A stretch of 41,690 bases of DNA. Source: a bacterium. GTDB lineage: Bacteria > Fibrobacterota > Chitinivibrionia > Chitinivibrionales > Chitinivibrionaceae. This document shows positions 27,959 to 35,734 of this stretch, in pieces. The stretch lies in contig JAIFMU010000013.1 of the NCBI GenBank assembly GCA_020048285.1, positions 1-41,690 of the forward strand, written 5' to 3'. How positions within the stretch are numbered: the stretch's first letter is position 1; every line of letters starts with the position of its first letter. The notes under the pieces are model-generated. The model was not told the origin of the DNA and did not search any database. It saw only the letters and a program-made list of their open reading frames with translations. The position numbers and the translations under genes are program-made.

Positions 27959-28402
27959 TCACGACCAGAGATACGCCTCATCATACGAAACCCCGTACCG
28001 ATCACAAATCCCGCGAAGTTCATCCTTAAAATCCAATTCTTTATGATGCACCTTCTGATTGTCGATATACCGAACCAGCTGATCCAAATGAGACTGACTG
28101 ATCGAAAAAATCCCGTACCCATCCTGCCAGTGGAAATTCGGATCGAACTGTTTCATCCATTTGGAACTGGGCCGTTTGATCTCTTCCAGAAGCATCGCCG
28201 CAGTAACGGTTCTCGGCAGTGAACAGGCGACATGCACATGATTCTCTGTTCCGCCAACCCGATATGCTTCGCACTTGACCACGCGAATACACTCGGCGAT
28301 ATACCTGTGAAGATGTTCCAGCTGATCAGCGGGAATCAGATTCTCTCGATTTTTGGTTGAAAAGACAATGTGGCAGATCATTTTTGAAAGTGATTGCGGC
28401 AT
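27959..28402 (-). CDS. Solo IS200/IS605-type Y1 transposase (RAYT-like)
   Basis: The 147-residue protein is a single-domain HUH/Y1 transposase. The metal-binding HUH pair is HVH at 55-57 (ENHVHVACSLPR), and the nucleophilic tyrosine is probably Tyr112 in LVRYIDNQKVHHKEL. The stretch HWQDGYGIFSIS (91-102) is typical of this group. I chose ATG at 28402, which has AAAGGGGAAATT before it; the in-frame ORF extends further upstream but without family similarity. No tnpB accessory gene and no IS ends are seen. The 3' side adjoins the inverted REP-like cluster, so the protein is more likely a REP-associated transposase than part of an active insertion sequence. The catalytic residues are intact. Confidence 0.88.
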   Translation of the reverse strand: MPQSLSKMICHIVFSTKNRENLIPADQLEHLHRYIAECIRVVKCEAYRVGGTENHVHVACSLPRTVTAAMLLEEIKRPSSKWMKQFDPNFHWQDGYGIFSISQSHLDQLVRYIDNQKVHHKELDFKDELRGICDRYGVSYDEAYLWS

Positions 28403-28499
28403 AATTTCCCCTTTGTTACCCCTTGTTTTGTTATCAAAGTGTACAGTAAGAACAACCGGATTTTCAACCCTGCCGATTCTTCCGTTCGCAACCAATCAT

Positions 28500-28517
28500 C
28501 CCACGGAGAATCGGTGG
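28500..28517. repeat. Dispersed CACGGAGAATC repeat, copy 2
   Basis: CCCACGGAGAATCGGTGG lies just before array B in the 28403-28881 gap. It matches the copies at 27652 and 37400, and is preceded by CAACCAATCAT, which also occurs in the 58-bp repeats at 22179 and 22296. Confidence 0.65.
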
Positions 28518-28544
28518 TGTTTGATCCGAGTCCTCCCATTTTTC

Positions 28545-28838
28545 AAACATGACCACCCAAACCTGAAGAATCCCCCAGCCCTTTCAAGAATGACCATTCA
28601 TTCATAAGGAATGAGTATCAAACCACAAAGAATGACCGGTAAATCGTTAAGAAAGGGTATCAAACGGTGAAGGATGACCGGTAAATCGTCAAGAATGAGC
28701 ATGAAATTCAATTGGTTATGGCATTTTTTGCGGAGATTCTCCGTCACACATGGAACAGGTATCTCAAATCGCTGAACACGACCGTATAATCGTTGAACAT
28801 GACGATGAAAGTCATCATGTTATGTGGCTTTTTCTGCC
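28545..28838. repeat. 21-bp-period degenerate array B (two sub-arrays with a repeated tail)
   Basis: Variants of AAGAATGACC recur at 28545, 28566, 28586, 28607, 28628, 28649, 28670 and 28691: spacing is 21 bases except for one of 20. A second set (GAACAGGT, GAACACGA, GAACATGA) starts at 28753, 28774 and 28795, again 21 apart. Both sets share AAATCG or ATCGT before the core. Each set ends with a similar tail: GGTTATGGCATTTTTTGC (28714-28731) and TGTTATGTGGCTTTTTCTGC (28819-28838). The array fills most of the 28403-28881 gap between the transposase start and the cysteine desulfurase 3' end. All frames carry stops, so it is not coding. Confidence 0.85.
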
Positions 28839-28881
28839 GTGTAGAGCAACCGTGCAATTCCGGTTCAACGTGCGATGTTTG

Positions 28882-30006
28882 TTAGCGTAGTTCCGCAATG
28901 GTCGATTCGAACTGATCCAAAAACTGTATAATTTCCGATTCGGTCGTCTTGGAAGAGAGGGAGATTCTGATCGCATGAGCGGCCCGATCTTCATCGCCGG
29001 TCATGGCGAGAATAATCGGGGAGAGTTCAGTTTTTTTCGAAGAACAGGCCGAGACCGTGGAGATATAAATCTCTTTTTTTACCAACCCGTGAAGGATCGT
29101 TTCGGGGCGAATTCCCGCTACGGAACAGTTGAGAATATAGGGCGACCCGGTTTCGGGCGAATTGATTATCACGCCGTCGATCCCGTTGAGTCGCTGGTGA
29201 ATGATCTGGTTGAGTCGCGTAACTTCGGCGTGTTGAACGGGGAGATTTTCTGTGGCAAGGCGAAGGGCTTTGGCAAAAGCGGCGGCGCGAGGTACATCGG
29301 CTGTTCCCGAGCGAAGATCAAACTCCTGCCCCCCGCCGATCATCTGAGATTGAATGATTTGTCGTTCGCGAAGAATCAGCGTACCCGATCCTTTAAGCCC
29401 GAAAAACTTATGCGCCGACAGGGAAAGAAAATCTACCGGGCACTCTTGTAATGAAAAAGGGATCTTTCCCACGCCCTGAACCGCATCGACATGGAACAGT
29501 GCCCGGTGATTTTTGAGCAGTTGTGCCAGTTCGCGGATTGGATTGATCGCTCCTGACTCATTGTTCACCATCATAATCGACACCAAAATCGTGTCGTCGG
29601 TGAGCACTTCGCGAACTTGTTCCACGGTTACCGCGCCATCGGCCCCGACCGGGAGTCGCGTGATTCGGAAGCCTCGCTGTTCGAGATACTCCATGACATT
29701 CGCCACAGAGGGATGTTCGCTGTTGGTGGTGATCAGGTGATTACCTCGACTGCGATACATTTCCGCAACTCCGCGAATTGCCAAATTGTTGCTTTCGGTT
29801 GCGCCAGAGGTGAAAATTGCTCGATATCCCGCGCCATCGAGGAGCGTCGTCACCTGTGATCGCGCCTGTTCGAGCAACTGTTCCGCTCGTTCACCGATTT
29901 TGTGAAGTGAATGAGGATTGGCCCAAAATGATTCGTACACTTTGGTATATGTTTCAAGAACAGATGGTTCCGGTGGGGTCGTGGCGGCATTATCAAGATA
30001 GATCAC
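28882..30006 (-). CDS. Cysteine desulfurase (NifS/IscS family)
   Basis: The 374-residue PLP enzyme takes sulfur from cysteine for Fe-S cluster or thio-cofactor assembly. It begins MIYLDNAATTPP. PLP contacts are His98 (NSEHPS), Asp174 and Gln177 (HVDAVQG), and the Schiff-base Lys200 in SLSAHKFFGLKG. The sulfur-accepting Cys321 lies in STVSACSSKK, a short loop of the NifS-like group II type rather than the long IscS loop. The start is GTG at 30004-30006, preceded by GGAGAA. The upstream gene on the same strand encodes a cysteine-cluster protein 54 bases away, probably in one operon. No iscU is present, so it is not a full ISC operon. Confidence 0.92.
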   Translation of the reverse strand: MIYLDNAATTPPEPSVLETYTKVYESFWANPHSLHKIGERAEQLLEQARSQVTTLLDGAGYRAIFTSGATESNNLAIRGVAEMYRSRGNHLITTNSEHPSVANVMEYLEQRGFRITRLPVGADGAVTVEQVREVLTDDTILVSIMMVNNESGAINPIRELAQLLKNHRALFHVDAVQGVGKIPFSLQECPVDFLSLSAHKFFGLKGSGTLILRERQIIQSQMIGGGQEFDLRSGTADVPRAAAFAKALRLATENLPVQHAEVTRLNQIIHQRLNGIDGVIINSPETGSPYILNCSVAGIRPETILHGLVKKEIYISTVSACSSKKTELSPIILAMTGDEDRAAHAIRISLSSKTTESEIIQFLDQFESTIAELR

Positions 30007-30060
30007 AGGTGTTCTCCGGGAAAAGTTCGGGCTGAAAATAGTTGCTGCCCCGCGCCTGTT

Positions 30061-30441
30061 TCACTTTTCTGAATGGCAAATGCCCGGGCAGGTGAGAAAT
30101 GGTCCATCTTTGATCAAAAGATACTCATCCCAAAAGGGAAAAGAACGGCACTGCTCGGGGCGAACGGGGTAGATTGAACACCCTTTTTTCTCATCGTCAA
30201 AGTAGATGCAGGCAAATGTACCGTCATCTCGTTCGTTTTCGGCAAGGGATTTTTGTCCGTTGTGACGACAGATTGCATAGGAAGTAAACTCTTCCACGTC
30301 GAGGTTGAGATAGTTCGCGATGGCGGCGATCTCCTCGTCGCTGACCCACACCCACGCCGATTCGCCGATACAGCACGAACCTTCGCAGGTTGCACAAGCC
30401 GAAGGTTCAAAGGAAAAATCATACGCGGAATTGGAAATCAC
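30061..30441 (-). CDS. YkgJ-family cysteine cluster protein
   Basis: The 126-residue protein has the YkgJ/UPF0153 zinc- or iron-chelating pattern: CATCEGSCC (17-25), then CRHNG, CIYFDDEKKGCSIYPVRPEQCRSFPFW and a final CPGIC. These eight or more cysteines should bind a metal or cluster. The start is GTG at 30441. It lies upstream of the cysteine desulfurase on the same strand. The pairing suggests a link to sulfur or metal handling, but the biochemical role of this family is not settled. Confidence 0.85.
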   Translation of the reverse strand: MISNSAYDFSFEPSACATCEGSCCIGESAWVWVSDEEIAAIANYLNLDVEEFTSYAICRHNGQKSLAENERDDGTFACIYFDDEKKGCSIYPVRPEQCRSFPFWDEYLLIKDGPFLTCPGICHSEK

Positions 30442-30507
30442 TGTGGACTCTTTTCAGATCTGGGTATTTTGCTTGCCGGAAGATACATTTTGTTCACCCA
30501 AAATATG

Positions 30508-30534
30508 AAAGGCGCTTCGGGGGAAAGCGCCTTT
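30508..30534 (-). terminator. Hairpin terminator, probably for the gene at 30561-30866
   Basis: AAAGGCGCTT (30508-30517) and AAGCGCCTTT (30525-30534) form a perfect 10-bp stem with a 7-base G-rich loop. It lies 27 bases beyond the 3' end of the minus-strand gene. The minus-strand tail is TTTCATATTTT, so it is only moderately T-rich. Confidence 0.7.
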
Positions 30535-30560
30535 GGGGGATAACGAGATTTGAGAAACGA

Positions 30561-30866
30561 TTATTCTTCGAGAAGGGCCAAGACAGCTTTCGGGTCGAGA
30601 TTGCCCTGCGCCGAGAGTGCTTTTTCTTCGTTCCCAAAAATATCGAGAGTCAGTTTTTCAAGGATTGATTGAAGATTGAACGAATCGAGCGGTGAAATTT
30701 CAATTGCGCCATTGGTGCGAATGTTCACACTGTCTTTGCTGAGTGCAACCTTTTCGGCGATTTCTGCATTTGCGCGATTCTGATCGGCAATTTTAGCGCG
30801 ATCTGCAATGGTCGTTGTTTTGCGTTCCTGAGCGGCGTAGAAGCCACTGTTGTCTGTTACTTTCAT
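30561..30866 (-). CDS. Small protein with a flagellin-like C-terminal motif
   Basis: The 101-residue protein has no signal peptide. Residues about 12-45 (QERKTTTIADRAKIADQNRANAEIAEKVALS) look helical. The C-terminus, ALSAQGNLDPKAVLALLEE, resembles the last D0 helix of flagellins (AxAQANxxPxxVLxLL). Such short proteins may be free-standing flagellin-end homologues or chaperone/export substrates. AAAGGAA precedes the ATG. The gene is monocistronic with a terminator after it. No other motility gene lies in the window, and the resemblance rests on about 15 residues, so it is tentative. Confidence 0.6.
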   Translation of the reverse strand: MKVTDNSGFYAAQERKTTTIADRAKIADQNRANAEIAEKVALSKDSVNIRTNGAIEISPLDSFNLQSILEKLTLDIFGNEEKALSAQGNLDPKAVLALLEE

Positions 30867-31100
30867 GAGAGATTCCTTTCTCAGAGTTCTTACCTATCCA
30901 TGCCAATGTCTACTCAAGATCTGTGCCAACATCAAAATGTTTTAGCAAGAGCCATTAAAATCATAGTGTTACAGAAACAGAGAGTCGGGCTACCTTTGAT
31001 ATTTGCTTTGGCGAGAGGAAAAAGATTCCCTGTGATGGAAAGAAATGGTCTAGTGAAATGAAAAATGTTCCGACCTTTGGGCCGGAACATCTAGCTGAGT

Positions 31101-31307
31101 TTACTCTCCCGGGAACTCCTTGAGAAGTTCTTCCACTGGGTCATCGCAGCGGGTTCCGTGACAGGCGCCGGTGCCGCATCCTGTTTTAATCGCCACATCG
31201 TCTAGAGTGTGAGCTCCTTTTTTAATCGCATCCACGATCGTTTTGCGAGTAATCCCCTTGCACATGCAAATTTTCTTATTATTTAAGATCCATTCATTCG
31301 TATCCAT
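31101..31307 (-). CDS. Bfd-like [2Fe-2S]-binding protein
   Basis: The 68-residue protein matches the BFD domain: CMC at about 14-16 (KKICMCKGITRKTIVDAIKKG), then helix ahead of TGCGTGACHGTRC with further cysteines at about 45, 50 and 54. These bind a [2Fe-2S] cluster in bacterioferritin-associated ferredoxin and in NirB/GltD-type subunits. I chose ATG at 31305-31307, preceded by AAGGA; the longer reading frame to 31466 would overlap the start of the divergent response regulator. The protein is freestanding. No bacterioferritin gene is adjacent, so its partner is unknown. Confidence 0.85.
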   Translation of the reverse strand: MDTNEWILNNKKICMCKGITRKTIVDAIKKGAHTLDDVAIKTGCGTGACHGTRCDDPVEELLKEFPGE

Positions 31308-31419
31308 CAAACCGTCCTTTCGATCGGATAAATATACAATTATGGTGTGATAAACACGACTCTCCACTTGAATCATTCGTAATAGAGTTGTAAAATGTGG
31401 GCAAAACAAGGAGAATCCT

Positions 31420-32727
31420 ATGGTGAAACGAATCTTATTCGTTGATGATAATGAGATGGTACTCAATATTTATCGTCAGGTATTCAGCCGAAAGGGGAAC
31501 GAGTGGCAATGCTTTTATTCCTCCGATGCGATGGGTGCAATCGATATACTTGAGTATTCGCAAATCGATATGATTATTACCGATCTCGATATGCCCATGT
31601 ACAACGGAGCACAACTGCTCAATCTTGTACGAGAAAAATACCCCGCAGTGACGCGCATCGTTTTTTCGGGAAGTCGCAGTGTTAAGAACAATATGCAAAC
31701 GGTAAATTGCGCTCACCGATTTGTTGCGAAACCGAACACTGTCGGTGACCTCGAGCGGATGATCGAAAAAATATTCCGCCTCTACCGCCAGTTAGTGGAT
31801 CCAAAAACACGGGCGGTCATCAACGGTATCGATCGCCTTCCCGCACTTCCGTCGGTCTACCTCGACCTTCTCGAAGAGTTCAGCCTTCCCAATTTTTCTT
31901 TGAAAAAGGTGGGAACACTGATCAGTGGCGATGTGGGTATGACGACAGAAATTTTAAAAATGGTTAACTCTGCCTATTTCGGACTCAACGAATCAGTCTC
32001 ATCGCCACAACAGGCAGTGACACTTCTCGGTGGAGATATCGTCAAAGGGTTAATACTCACGGCTCATATTTCGCGATCACTCACCAAAGAAGAGCAGGCG
32101 TTCTCGATCGAATCATGGGAAAACCATTCGCTTCTTTGCGGAATATTTTGTCAGGCGATTGCTCAATATGAAAAGAAAACACAACAGGAACAGGACACCG
32201 CTTTTGTCAGTGGTATCCTTCACGATGTGGGGCGAATCATTCTGGCAACCTCATTCGCTGAAAAATACCGCCGCGTACTCGATATTGCCACGTCGACGCA
32301 TCAGCCACTTCAGGATGTGGAACGTCAGGTGTTGAACACGACGCACAGTGCGGTAGGCGCCTATCTTCTTGGATTGTGGGGACTTCCTGATCAGATCGTC
32401 GAACTGACCGCGACTCACCATTCTCCTGATCAATATCAAGGTGAAAGCAATGATCTCGTGTATATGCTTCACGCCGCAGATATGTTGACCTATGAATTGG
32501 TTCCCGAGTTCAATCCCGGGTCGCTTCCAGTTCCTGAGCGGAAAGCCTATTCCCCAGAAATGGAAGCGCGTGTGAATGAATGGCGAGCCTATTGTGCAAA
32601 AGTGGGTGTCGAACGGGGGTATCTCGAATCAGGTTCAGTTGCTTCGGGGAGCTCCGACTTTGATCTGACCCCCCTTGGCGATGCCGACAAAGGGGTTTTT
32701 GTTCACGGCTACGACGAATTACACTAA
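31420..32727 (+). CDS. Response regulator with HDOD output domain
   Basis: The 435-residue protein has a receiver domain at 1-120: acidic pair Asp9/Asp10 (FVDDNE), phospho-acceptor Asp55 (ITDLDMP), Ser83 region (VFSGS) and Lys104 (VAKP). Residues about 128-330 form an HDOD domain: LPALPSVYLDLLEE, VNSAYFGL, and LHDVGRIIL, the degenerate HD-type motif. HDOD proteins act in signalling in many bacteria without a defined enzymatic product. The C-terminal 60 residues are low in conserved features. AAGGAG precedes the ATG. No histidine kinase is adjacent, so it is an orphan. It converges on the universal stress gene with a 10-base gap. Confidence 0.9.
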   Translation: MVKRILFVDDNEMVLNIYRQVFSRKGNEWQCFYSSDAMGAIDILEYSQIDMIITDLDMPMYNGAQLLNLVREKYPAVTRIVFSGSRSVKNNMQTVNCAHRFVAKPNTVGDLERMIEKIFRLYRQLVDPKTRAVINGIDRLPALPSVYLDLLEEFSLPNFSLKKVGTLISGDVGMTTEILKMVNSAYFGLNESVSSPQQAVTLLGGDIVKGLILTAHISRSLTKEEQAFSIESWENHSLLCGIFCQAIAQYEKKTQQEQDTAFVSGILHDVGRIILATSFAEKYRRVLDIATSTHQPLQDVERQVLNTTHSAVGAYLLGLWGLPDQIVELTATHHSPDQYQGESNDLVYMLHAADMLTYELVPEFNPGSLPVPERKAYSPEMEARVNEWRAYCAKVGVERGYLESGSVASGSSDFDLTPLGDADKGVFVHGYDELH

Positions 32728-32737
32728 ATGTGTCCGA

Positions 32738-33181
32738 TTAGGCCGGTTCTTTTACAACGAGAACTGGCCCCACGGCTTTATCCACAACCTTTTCGCTAAT
32801 ACTTCCCAATACTAAATGATAGAGTGCTCCGTGACCGTGAGATCCAATAACGGTCATGCGCGGTTCATTTGTTTTAATCCATTCGAGAATTTCGTAAGCA
32901 GGAGAACCATCGCGAAGACAAATTTCGCAGGAGAGTCCAGCGGTTTCAATGCGCTTCTGAGCTTCGCGAAGAAGTTTTTCGCTGTTCTCTTCGAGCATCT
33001 CCTGCATGGGAAGATCGGGAAGAATCATTTCTCCTTCGTATAGTGTCGTTTCCGGCATATATTGAACTACGTGCATCAGTGTCACGGTTGTGTTCAGAGC
33101 CCGAGCCATTTCGATTGTTTCCGACAGAACTGCCGGCGTAACTTCAGAAAAATCAATTGCAGCTAAAATTGTACGCGCCAT
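32738..33181 (-). CDS. Universal stress protein (UspA family)
   Basis: The 147-residue protein has the Usp fold: ARTILAAIDFSEVTPAVL at the start with Asp10, VTLMHVVQY, and the nucleotide-binding motif G-x2-G-x9-G-S in GSHGHGALYHLVLGSISEKV. This indicates an ATP-binding member. Residues 125-146 give the usual C-terminal strand (PVLVVKE). Usp proteins accumulate under starvation and energy stress. CAGGAGG precedes the ATG. It is followed by the BCAA aminotransferase on the same strand upstream, but the terminator between them separates the units. Confidence 0.92.
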   Translation of the reverse strand: MARTILAAIDFSEVTPAVLSETIEMARALNTTVTLMHVVQYMPETTLYEGEMILPDLPMQEMLEENSEKLLREAQKRIETAGLSCEICLRDGSPAYEILEWIKTNEPRMTVIGSHGHGALYHLVLGSISEKVVDKAVGPVLVVKEPA

Positions 33182-33238
33182 AGTAAGCCTCCTGGTTATG
33201 AGTCATTATACCACCGCTTTTTAGGGATTACAACACAC

Positions 33239-33263
33239 AAAAAAAGGGCTCCCGAAGGAACCC
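33239..33263 (-). terminator. Terminator of ilvE
   Basis: On the minus strand GGGTTCC (33263-33257) pairs with GGAGCCC (33252-33246) across a TTCG tetraloop and runs into seven T. Confidence 0.93.
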
Positions 33264-33289
33264 TCAATTCAAAACGGAACTGCACAGAC

Positions 33290-34312
33290 TTACGCCAGTG
33301 TAACCATCCAGTCGTGGCGGTCGTCGATATCGCCGTACTGAATCCCCTGAAGTTCTTTGTAGAGAGCTGAAAGTGTTGCGCCGGCAACTTTCGGATCACC
33401 GAAACTGAACTTTTTGTCGCCGTATACAATCGAAGCAACCGGCGTGATTACCGCAGCGGTTCCACAAGAACCAACTTCAACGAAATTCGCAAGCTCTTCA
33501 ACAGCGATCTGACGACGTTCAACCGTTAGTCCCAGATCTTCCGCAAGAGTCATAAGCGACTTGTTAGTGATCGACGGAAGAACTGATTTCGAATTTGGCG
33601 TTACATACTTTTTGTCCGCAGTAATTCCAATGAAATTTGACGTTCCGAACTCATCGATATACTTGTGTTCCGCCGAATCGAGGTAGAGAGATATTGGATA
33701 TCCCTTTTTCTTCCCTTCTTTGTCGCCCATAAGTCCGGCAGCGTAGTTTCCCCCAGCCTTTACACTTCCCAGCCCCTGAGGTGCAGCGCGGTCGTATTCG
33801 GTCTGAATCCACCCTTCGATAGGATTGAACCCATTTTTGTAGTAGGGACCTACAGGCATGCCGAGCATATAGAAATCGTACTCGTCCGCTGGCTGAACAC
33901 CAACGCGAGCGCCGGAACCGATCAGAAGCGGGCGAACATAGAGTGATGCGCCGGTTCCGTAAGGAGGAACAAAGTCGAGATTTTCGGTGACCAGAAGTTC
34001 AAGCGCTTCCATGAACAGATCTTCAGGAATAGTTTCCATCAGAAGGCGTTCTGCCGAGTCGTTGAGACGGCGAGCGTTCTCTTCAGGGCGGAATGCTGCA
34101 GTGGTACCATCTTTTTTGGTGAACACTTTAAGACCTTCGAATGCAGCCTGACCATAGTGAAGCGCTGTTGCTGCAACGTGAATCGTTACCATTGGATCGG
34201 TAAGCAGTTCCGGTTTCTGCCACGCGCCATCTTTGAACTGCGCGCGAACAAATGAGTTGGTCGCCATGTATGAAAATCCTAGTTCACTCCAATTGATATC
34301 CTTTTTCGCCAT
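33290..34312 (-). CDS. ilvE: Branched-chain amino acid aminotransferase
   Basis: The 340-residue PLP enzyme carries out the last step of valine, leucine and isoleucine synthesis. It has the type II (eukaryote-like, long) layout: TIHVAATALHYGQAAFEGLK near residues 43-62, the Schiff-base Lys185 in LGSVKAGGNYAAGL, TSNFIGI, and EVGSCGTAAVITPV near the C-terminus. ATG 34312 is preceded by AAGGAG; the longer frame to 34498 would include non-family sequence. cimA, the isoleucine-route entry enzyme, lies 1.4 kb away on the same strand but is separated by other genes. Confidence 0.95.
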   Translation of the reverse strand: MAKKDINWSELGFSYMATNSFVRAQFKDGAWQKPELLTDPMVTIHVAATALHYGQAAFEGLKVFTKKDGTTAAFRPEENARRLNDSAERLLMETIPEDLFMEALELLVTENLDFVPPYGTGASLYVRPLLIGSGARVGVQPADEYDFYMLGMPVGPYYKNGFNPIEGWIQTEYDRAAPQGLGSVKAGGNYAAGLMGDKEGKKKGYPISLYLDSAEHKYIDEFGTSNFIGITADKKYVTPNSKSVLPSITNKSLMTLAEDLGLTVERRQIAVEELANFVEVGSCGTAAVITPVASIVYGDKKFSFGDPKVAGATLSALYKELQGIQYGDIDDRHDWMVTLA

Positions 34313-34464
34313 GAATCTCTCCTTATTCTGAATTGAATTGTCTTCACAAAGAAAATAGATCCCGCCGAAAAGATCTGGATTTTGAAATATGAGAGAAATG
34401 AGGTTGAAAATCTCTGTGAAAATGGTGGTTACTCGTAAAACGGAACTTCGACAACCACGAAAAT

Positions 34465-34493
34465 GAAGAAAGGAGATGCGGTTGGGCATTTCT
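34465..34493 (-). terminator. Mobile terminator-like hairpin, degraded copy
   Basis: AAGGAGATGC (34470-34479), GTTGGG and GCATTTC (34486-34492) match the two intact copies at 39704 and 40399, with decay of the right arm. On the minus strand it follows the 3' end of the gene at 34514-35128 by about 20 bases. Confidence 0.65.
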
Positions 34494-34513
34494 ATCAAGT
34501 ATCGGTTAACTTT

Positions 34514-35128
34514 TTAAGGACACTCGAGATTGAGCCGAGCTTTAGTGACTCGAACATTGTGGTCCAACAATATTTCTTTAACAGACCTTTCCGGACGTTT
34601 GATCAGTGAGAATGGGAGACTTACTGTGAGTAGGGATGCCCCTGTGATCAGTAGTGGTGCAGTCACTTGCGAAGATCGTGTCACATTCTCTTTTTGTGAA
34701 ACAGAAGCAAAAAAGAGAGTAAAAAAGCCGACGCAAGCACCAGCCCCTACCAAAGAACCACCTGTTATTGCAAGCGTTGTTGCCGTAAATTTATATGGTT
34801 TTCTTTCGTTGTACTCTCGTAATTCACCCTCCGTAAAAACTTCAAATCGATCTTTGGAATTCCCATTTCCATCCGTTAAGGTATTCGATAATTTCGTATA
34901 TGTGTGAACATACAAATGAGATTTAAAAAGAGAGTCTGTAGAAATGTGTTCGTCCGGGAACATACTATCAAATTGTGTCATTGTTTGGTTAAAGCTATCC
35001 CATCTTTTATTCCCTGGAGAATTCAATAGAAATGACTTACCAAGAGAATTCTCAATTATGGCGCAGTTATGCTCTTCACCAAAAATGAACATTGCTAGAA
35101 ATAAAAGTACGAGTAGATCTCTTTTCAC
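34514..35128 (-). CDS. Secreted protein with two membrane segments, unknown function
   Basis: The 204-residue protein starts with a signal peptide (KRDLLVLLFLAMFIFG). Two hydrophobic stretches follow at about 115-140 (TLAITGGSLVGAGACVGFFTLFF) and 152-170 (VTAPLLITGASLLTVSLPF); the C-terminal 35 residues are charged. The start is GTG at 35126-35128, preceded by AAAGGAT. Base composition and codon use are more AT-rich than in ilvE and cimA on either side. I recognise no family. It ends in the same terminator sequence as the accessory loci at 39.8 and 40.5 kb. Confidence 0.65.
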   Translation of the reverse strand: MKRDLLVLLFLAMFIFGEEHNCAIIENSLGKSFLLNSPGNKRWDSFNQTMTQFDSMFPDEHISTDSLFKSHLYVHTYTKLSNTLTDGNGNSKDRFEVFTEGELREYNERKPYKFTATTLAITGGSLVGAGACVGFFTLFFASVSQKENVTRSSQVTAPLLITGASLLTVSLPFSLIKRPERSVKEILLDHNVRVTKARLNLECP

Positions 35129-35192
35129 GATTATCCTTTCACGAGAAACGGGCAGTTTCTAACACTGCTCACCATCAAATACATTCTTGTTA

Positions 35193-35723
35193 TCAGAAAA
35201 ATTCCTTGCGTATCGACCGTTTGAAACGGCGGACTACCCCCGCGGTTTCCCGTTCCTCTCTTAGATGGGATTTTCTGCCTACAAACGAATTGAACAGTGA
35301 TTCATGGCCGGAATGGGATCGCAAATCAGTGCGAGTATAGTATTCAGATGCCCACTGTATGAGGTTTGCAAGATTCGTTTCCGTTTGAATCCGATCATGG
35401 TGAATACGGTTTTCACTCCCGCGATCTATCAGCCGTTTTTTGCAGATTTCCCATGGGATATCGAGCCAGATCAGCGTTGTCGCCGAGAGAATAAACGATT
35501 GCGCCAGTTCACCGAAGACACCTTCCACAATCCACGATTCTGATGTGAGAGATTCCTGAATAAGTTGATCAACCGTTTCCGGCGATCGTTTGCGGTCAAA
35601 TCCATTCGGTTCCCAAAAGAGATTGTCGAGATGGGTAACAGGAAATCCGGTCTGATCATGGAGTGTATTAGCCAGCCATGTTTTACCGGATCCGCTGTTT
35701 CCAAGGATGATGATTTTGTTCAT
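35193..35723 (-). CDS. Small P-loop kinase-like NTPase (FlaR / adenylate-kinase-like)
   Basis: The 176-residue protein has Walker A GNSGSGKT at 8-15. LDNLFWEPNGFDRK and WIVEGVFGE (about 62-72) resemble the FlaR or topology-modulation group of adenylate-kinase-like NTPases. LIWLDIPWEICKKRLIDRG is the Walker B-like strand plus lid helix. A phosphate acceptor cannot be inferred. It lies 11 bases after cimA on the same strand, so it is probably co-transcribed, though no functional link is known. It ends with a basic tail (RRFKRSIRKEFF). Confidence 0.82.
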   Translation of the reverse strand: MNKIIILGNSGSGKTWLANTLHDQTGFPVTHLDNLFWEPNGFDRKRSPETVDQLIQESLTSESWIVEGVFGELAQSFILSATTLIWLDIPWEICKKRLIDRGSENRIHHDRIQTETNLANLIQWASEYYTRTDLRSHSGHESLFNSFVGRKSHLREERETAGVVRRFKRSIRKEFF

Positions 35724-35734
35724 TGGTGATTCTA

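Noticed and set aside
27959-28402. Complete IS200 insertion sequence
   Set aside because: No left or right IS ends or tnpB are seen; the surrounding inverted palindromes fit a REP-associated gene better.
28545-28838. CRISPR array
   Set aside because: The repeats are contiguous, 21 bases long and degenerate, with no unique spacers and no cas genes in the window.
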